Source: Coniella vitis
Taxonomy: Eukaryota; Ascomycota; Sordariomycetes; Diaporthales; Schizoparmaceae
Reading direction: 5' to 3'
DNA length: 64,000 nt
Assembly (NCBI GenBank): GCA_011317545.1
Contig: WUJK01000019.1
Coordinates: forward strand, 62,001 to 126,000
The notes below the pieces were generated by a model that was not told where the DNA came from, did not search any database, and was given only the letters and a program-made list of their open reading frames with translations. This document shows positions 59,325 to 64,000 of the stretch, piece after piece. A program made the translations under genes and the position numbers. Numbering within the stretch: position 1 is the first letter of the stretch; each line of letters begins with the position of its first letter.

Positions 59325-61124
59325 ATACCTCCTAAAAAAGGAAGTAAGCGTATCTACCTTCCCTAATCGAATACTAGGAGCTATAGTAATCTACTAACGT
59401 TTTAACTTATTATAAAGCTAAGTATACTAAAGTACGCTATACCGTAAATACTACTAATGCCCGCGTAGCTAAGAAGCGTATAATACTCCTATTAATCTAT
59501 ATAAACTAGCCTAAGCTCCCTATAAATAAATACTATACCTAACGCTATTATAAAGTAGTATAACCTTCCTATTAGATACCTATATAAATAGTATAGTAAG
59601 CGTAGTATACTACGTTAAAGCCAAGTTCTAATACTACTAATTAATTACTACTAATAGGTATATTTTCTAATAAAGGCTACCGCTACTAAGAGGGGCACTA
59701 CCCCCGTAATATATAGCATACTCCTATATAGCGCTATTAAGCTAACTACTAACGCGCTTAATAGTAATAACTATATCTATAACGAGGATAAGGGCGGTAA
59801 AGACCTCCTATAAAGGGCCCTTAATAGCACCCTTAAGCTCGAGGATAAGGGTAAGGGTAATACTAAGGGTGCCGAGGATAGTACTAATAGCGAAGACGAG
59901 GTAGATTTACTCTAAGATAGCTAGGAATAGGCCGAAGATACCTCTAGCAATAAGGAGCCTGCCTCTAATATACGTATTAGTAATAATAACGCTAAGGAGG
60001 ACGATAAGGAGGCCTATTAGGATAAGGCTAATAACGATAGTAATTATATTACCCGTAATAACGCTAATCGTACCTATATAGATAATAGCAGTAGTAATAG
60101 TAGTAGTAGTAACGATAACGATATCGGCATCGCCTATACTACTACTACCGGTAATACTAGTAATAAACGTCCTACGCCTACTACTACTCCTACTAGTACT
60201 CCTACTACTAAGAAGCAACGTTCTACCGCTATTACTAATAATAGTAACGCTAGGGCTAGGGCTATTAAAATAGCAGCTCCTATTAAAGCTAATCCTCCTC
60301 GTATTATATATATTATTAACGCCCCTATTACTACTAATACTTAGCCTAAGGCTAAAACTAGTAAGAAGAAAACTAGTACTATTAGGAATAAGGGTAAGGC
60401 TATTACTCCTACTACCCCTATTAAGCGTAAGAAGATATAGAAGGCTAACGAAGCTACTCCTAGTAGCCGTTATATCGTAACCTAGCGCGATATACCTTAT
60501 AAGCAGTACCTAGTCTCGGTAATTACCGGTAAATCGCTTAGCAACTACTAGGATATCGAGGGCAGTACCTGCTATTAGCGCTATTAGTATAAGGGCTATA
60601 CCCCTCTAGCTAACTACCTAATAACCGTTAGCCGCTAGTTATATAACGCCCTATAGGAGGGTAAGGATAATACCCCCTACTATACTACTATTTATATAGC
60701 TAAGGAGGCCTACGATAAGGTACTAGCGGAGGGCTTTGCTAAATCGTCTAATAAGTCGGAGGAGGAGGTAGAGCCGGTTAGATAGCCTTAGAAGCGCCCC
60801 CGCTATATCCTACCCTGCTACCGCTAATAGCAGTAGTACTAGCTATAGTACTAGCCCTAGTAGTATTAGCGCTAGGCTACTATAGCTAATACTACTACTA
60901 CTACCGCTAGTACTACCTATAAGTAGGAGTATACCCCTAGTACTATAAGCCTATTATAGTTACTTCCCGGCCTAATTACCCCTACCCTAGATACTCCCGC
61001 CGACCGCTATACCGTATTATACGCCCTTAGTAACGCTATACGCTAGGTAATCGACCGTATATAGTTTATCGTACTTTAGCCCTAGATAGCCTATAGTACG
61101 GTTATAAACTACCCTAGTAACTAA
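59325..61124 (+). pseudogene. Antisense passenger ORF, LINE copy 2 (600 codons)
   Basis: From ATA at 59325, reading (M)PPKKGSKRIYLP, to TAA at 61122-61124 after VINYPSN: exactly 1800 bp, the same as copy 1. Regions in order: basic N-terminus; hydrophobic/Ser-rich residues 20-120; acidic and Asn/Ser-rich residues 150-270 (EDSTNSEDEVDLL); Thr/Pro/Lys tracts (PTPTTTPTSTPTTKKQR) near 60175-60225; basic segment (KTSKKKTSTIRNKGKA); conserved VITGKSLSNY near 60520-60548; EEEVEP near 60765; a Gln-rich stretch encoded by former CAG codons near 60828-60880; and a Leu/Pro-rich end (LPGLITPTLDTPADRYTVLY). No known domain is recognised. It is convergent with ORF2 and its stop lies at the presumed ORF2 end. 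Confidence 0.74.
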
Positions 61125-64000
61125 TAGTATAAGATCCTAATTAGACCTACTTTTCTATCGAATAATAGACCGTATTATACCTACCGTATATATAATAATA
61201 AAGGTATTACTTATAGAGAATCCTTATAAACTGCTTCTAAGAAGGCAGACTATACTTAATAATCTATAAGTACCCTTTATAAGTATATTTTGCGGAAAGG
61301 GGTATTAGGGGGCCCGGCTAGGCCCTCTAGCTAGTCCCGCTACCTCCGCCTAGCTACCGTATAATATACCTAATGCCGAGGCGAAAGCTTACTAAAATAG
61401 CCTGTTCTATAATAGCGGCTTATCCCTAGCCGGCTAAACCGATAATAATATACTTTAAAATCGCCGTAACCGATCCTTATAGCTATAAAGAGAGCTAGCT
61501 ACTAGCGGCTTAGCGAAAGGGCCGGCTATACCGTAATACGAAAGCTAAGCCCCTAAGCGCTATACTAGCCGGATAAGACTAACTATTAACGCGTTTATTA
61601 CGCCTTTTTAGAGCTCTTAATCCCCTCTCTATATAGGGTCCGTATACCCGAGGTAATAGGGCTTACTACCCGCCCTACCGGGGAGAGTATTATACCCCTT
61701 TTTATAAGGGTATTTATAAGCTCGTTCCTAGCTATACCTATATAATTAGGGCTCTAGAGGATAGTTACTAACTATCCCTCCGTAAGGTACTACTTATAAA
61801 GGGCCTAAAAACTTCGGAAGGCCTACTATAAGGTAATAGGTATATTACCCCGTAGTCCCTAGATAACCGAGGTACTATCTATATAAATAAATACTACTAA
61901 AAGTGCTATTTCTAGCGCTAGTTATAGTCCCGTAAGCGCCCTAACCGCCTTAGCGTCGAAAACGTATAAGTATTCGTAGAATACCCTAGTAGTAATAATA
62001 ACGAGTAACCTATCCCTTATTATAGTATACCCGTAGCCTACCCTATGTTTAGATCCCTCCTAGACCTTAGAGCCGTCCGTATATACTACCGTAATATCCG
62101 GTAGCAGGGTTATATACTATATATTATAGCGTATAGCTACTTCCTCCTTAGGGCAGCCGATATTAGGGTTTAGCGTAATACGGTTAGGATACCGGGGGGC
62201 TAGTAGGGCCGGCCTAGGTATAGTAGGAAAGCTATATATAGCGTTCGTAAGGTATATATTAAATACCTTAAGGTTACGTCCTATAGGAGTATATATCCGT
62301 TTATAAAGGGGGTGCTTTATATCTAGTAGAGTATACTATAGGCCGGCCCGGCGTACCGCCGCTCCTAACGTAAGCCTAGCTATAGGGAAGCCTGCTTTAC
62401 GGAGGGCTACTACCGTATATACCGTCTTCTACGCCGGTAATACCCCTCTAGCGCCCTTTACTAATAGTTAATCCGCCTTCTTAAGCTATACCGTAGGCGT
62501 ATAGCCCGGTCGAAACTAGGCGTCCGCTATATATATAAGTATTGGGATAAGTATTACCGCGACCGCCTTACGGAGGGACGCCGTAGGGGGGCTATACTAT
62601 ACCTTCCTAAGGCTCCTAAGGTAGGCTATAACCTTCGCCGTCTTATAAACCCTCTCCTTAATATACCTTCTGCCTATAAGACGCCTATTAAACTAGAATC
62701 CTAGCTAGTAGAAGCTAGCTACTTTAGAATAAAAGGGTACGCCGGTAATAGGCTCTATACGCCTACCGCCTACTGTAATAGCCGGCTATACTACCTCCCT
62801 ACGCCTTAAGAAGTAGAAAACTTCCGTTTTCTCTACCGTAAACTATATTATATTCCTCGAAGCCTAATCGTTAACGCTTATTATATCCGTTTCCAGTAGT
62901 ATTATATTTTTCTCTATACTATTAGATATACGAAAAAAGAGAATATCGTCCGTATAATAGAAATACCTATTACTACCCTATAGAATAAGTTTAGAGAGGT
63001 AGATTATATATAATACCGGCGAGAGAGGCGAGCCCTAGGGTATACTATATCTTACCGAGGAGAAACCTATCGTCGACCTATCTAGGCGGACCCGTACTAG
63101 CCGTACTATTAGGAAGGAGGCTACTAGATTTAATAATAGGAGTAGGAAACTAAGGGCTTATATTTATACGATTAATCTATTAGGGAGGACGGTATTAAAC
63201 GCCCCTTATATATCCCTAGTTACCGCTATAGTAACCTGCCCTTAGGAGAATGCTAGCTCGACGTTATATATAAGTGCCGCTACGAGGTCTATTACGGAGC
63301 GTTTTAATAGCGCCCTGTAGTACTATAGGTTAAGGACCCTTTTAATAAGCAGGATCTAGGAGAGCCTATATACGATTAGCCTTTCGAATCCCTTAGAAAA
63401 GGTAGAAAGGAGAGTAATAGGCCTATATAACCTAGGGCTACCTATATCCCTTTTACCCTACTTAGGGTATATCGATACCTTAGCGCGGCGCTAAGGTAGA
63501 GGGAAGTAACCTATAATAAGGTAATAATTATAGAGCCGAACTAGGAGGGGGCTAATACTATCCTAGTACTCCTTTAGTAGGGATACCGAGGCGCTATTTA
63601 CCCCGGGAGAGGTAAACTTAACTCGGATAGTATACTCCTCTACCTCCTTAAGCGTAGCTATATAACCCTATTAGAAATAGGCCTTAGAAGCGTCCTAGCC
63701 CTTAAGCGGGTCCCTAATTAGGTTATTATCCCTAGAGAACCTTTATAGAATCTTATCCTATAGTAAGCTCGCTTTCTTAATAGGGTCCTTACGTAATATA
63801 CCGTCCCTTATATATAGCGGGGGAGCCTATAACGGTATAGCTAGCTTATACTACCCCGCTATCCCGAAGATATTTATATCCGAAGCTACTATATCGATCC
63901 TACCCTACTAGAAGGCTTGCTAATATATTCGAATAGCCCCCTTAAAGGTATTCCTAGCTACTTAGAACTCCCTCGAGTAAGTCCGGTAACTATATCGGGC
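61125..64000 (-). pseudogene. LINE copy 2 ORF2: reverse transcriptase and RNase H, partial
   Basis: The minus strand shows, from the window end downward, the start of the reverse transcriptase (SKGFERLIVYRLSQILL near 63350-63400), TRDIQGAFNTVLPNRLIV near 63170-63230, PQGSPLSPVL near 63020-63050, the catalytic YYTDD near 62944-62960, and RNase H YTDGS at 62069-62083 followed by IDSTSVI near 61865-61890. Only scattered TAG/TAA stops interrupt it. The endonuclease and ORF1 lie beyond the window. It is inactive as it stands. Confidence 0.88.

Larger units (their letters stand above)
58500..64000 (-). mobile_element. LINE copy 2, 3' 5.5 kb, runs off the window
   Basis: Minus-strand copy with tail at 58500-58526, antisense ORF at 59325-61124 and ORF2 from about 61125 to the window end. 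It matches copy 1 throughout (for example the RNase H region 61380-62100 against 29270-29990). RIP damage is present but some Gln codons survive that are stops in copy 1, and the reverse also occurs, showing independent mutation of the two copies. Confidence 0.9.

Noticed and set aside
59907..60218. Minus-strand open frame of 103 codons inside LINE copy 2
   Set aside because: It is the complement of the Asn/Ser/Thr-rich middle of the antisense ORF, with Ser/Ile/Thr runs and no conservation in copy 1.

Overview
The window looks like heterochromatic, probably subtelomeric, DNA of a filamentous ascomycete (Pezizomycotina). CpA and TpG are almost absent from most of it while CpG stays common, which is the signature of repeat-induced point mutation (RIP). 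In consequence ATG codons are almost gone, and nearly all in-frame stops are TAA or TAG where Gln or Trp would be expected; TGA is rare. Genes are therefore invisible to an ATG-based ORF scan, but several can be read by treating TAA/TAG as former Gln/Trp and ATA as former Met. I call these pseudogenes or relics. No intact gene is claimed.

Layout. 1-150 is a 58-bp repeat and 151-1966 is unassigned. 1967-6290 (+) is a RecQ-type telomere-linked helicase (TLH) relic, followed by a second frame at 6130-7085. 7612-10712 holds three minisatellites. 10870-16205 (-) is a second, better preserved TLH relic. 16227-20270 is minisatellite and satellite DNA. 20392-20683 is a short inverted-repeat element that escaped RIP. 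22050-24569 and 32868-33900 (+) are relics of unrecognised proteins. The second of these is split by an 8.3-kb LINE (24570-32854, +) with a 13-bp target-site duplication. 34808-35470 is a 180-bp higher-order repeat next to a GC-rich, un-mutated island with TTAGGG repeats (35560-35870). 35870-54600 contains several RIP-damaged coding relics of unknown function, a 543-bp MITE-like element (50002-50544) and small repeats. 54770-55845 is a relic ending at the tail of a LINE. 55846-58499 (-) is a 5'-truncated LINE copy, joined head-to-tail to a longer copy (58500-64000, -) that runs off the window.

The most unusual feature is in the LINE family. Downstream of the usual ORF1 and ORF2 (endonuclease, reverse transcriptase, RNase H), the 3' third carries a long frame on the opposite strand. 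It measures exactly 1800 bp, from a former ATG to TAA, in both longer copies, and it is nearly complete in the truncated copy. It would encode about 599 residues: a short basic start, an Asn/Ser/Thr-rich middle, a conserved C-terminal block and a Gln-rich stretch. I do not recognise the protein. This candidate passenger gene, convergent with ORF2, is the main lead.

The two TLH relics, the many minisatellites and the interstitial telomere-like motifs together point to a subtelomere, though no true telomere end is present.
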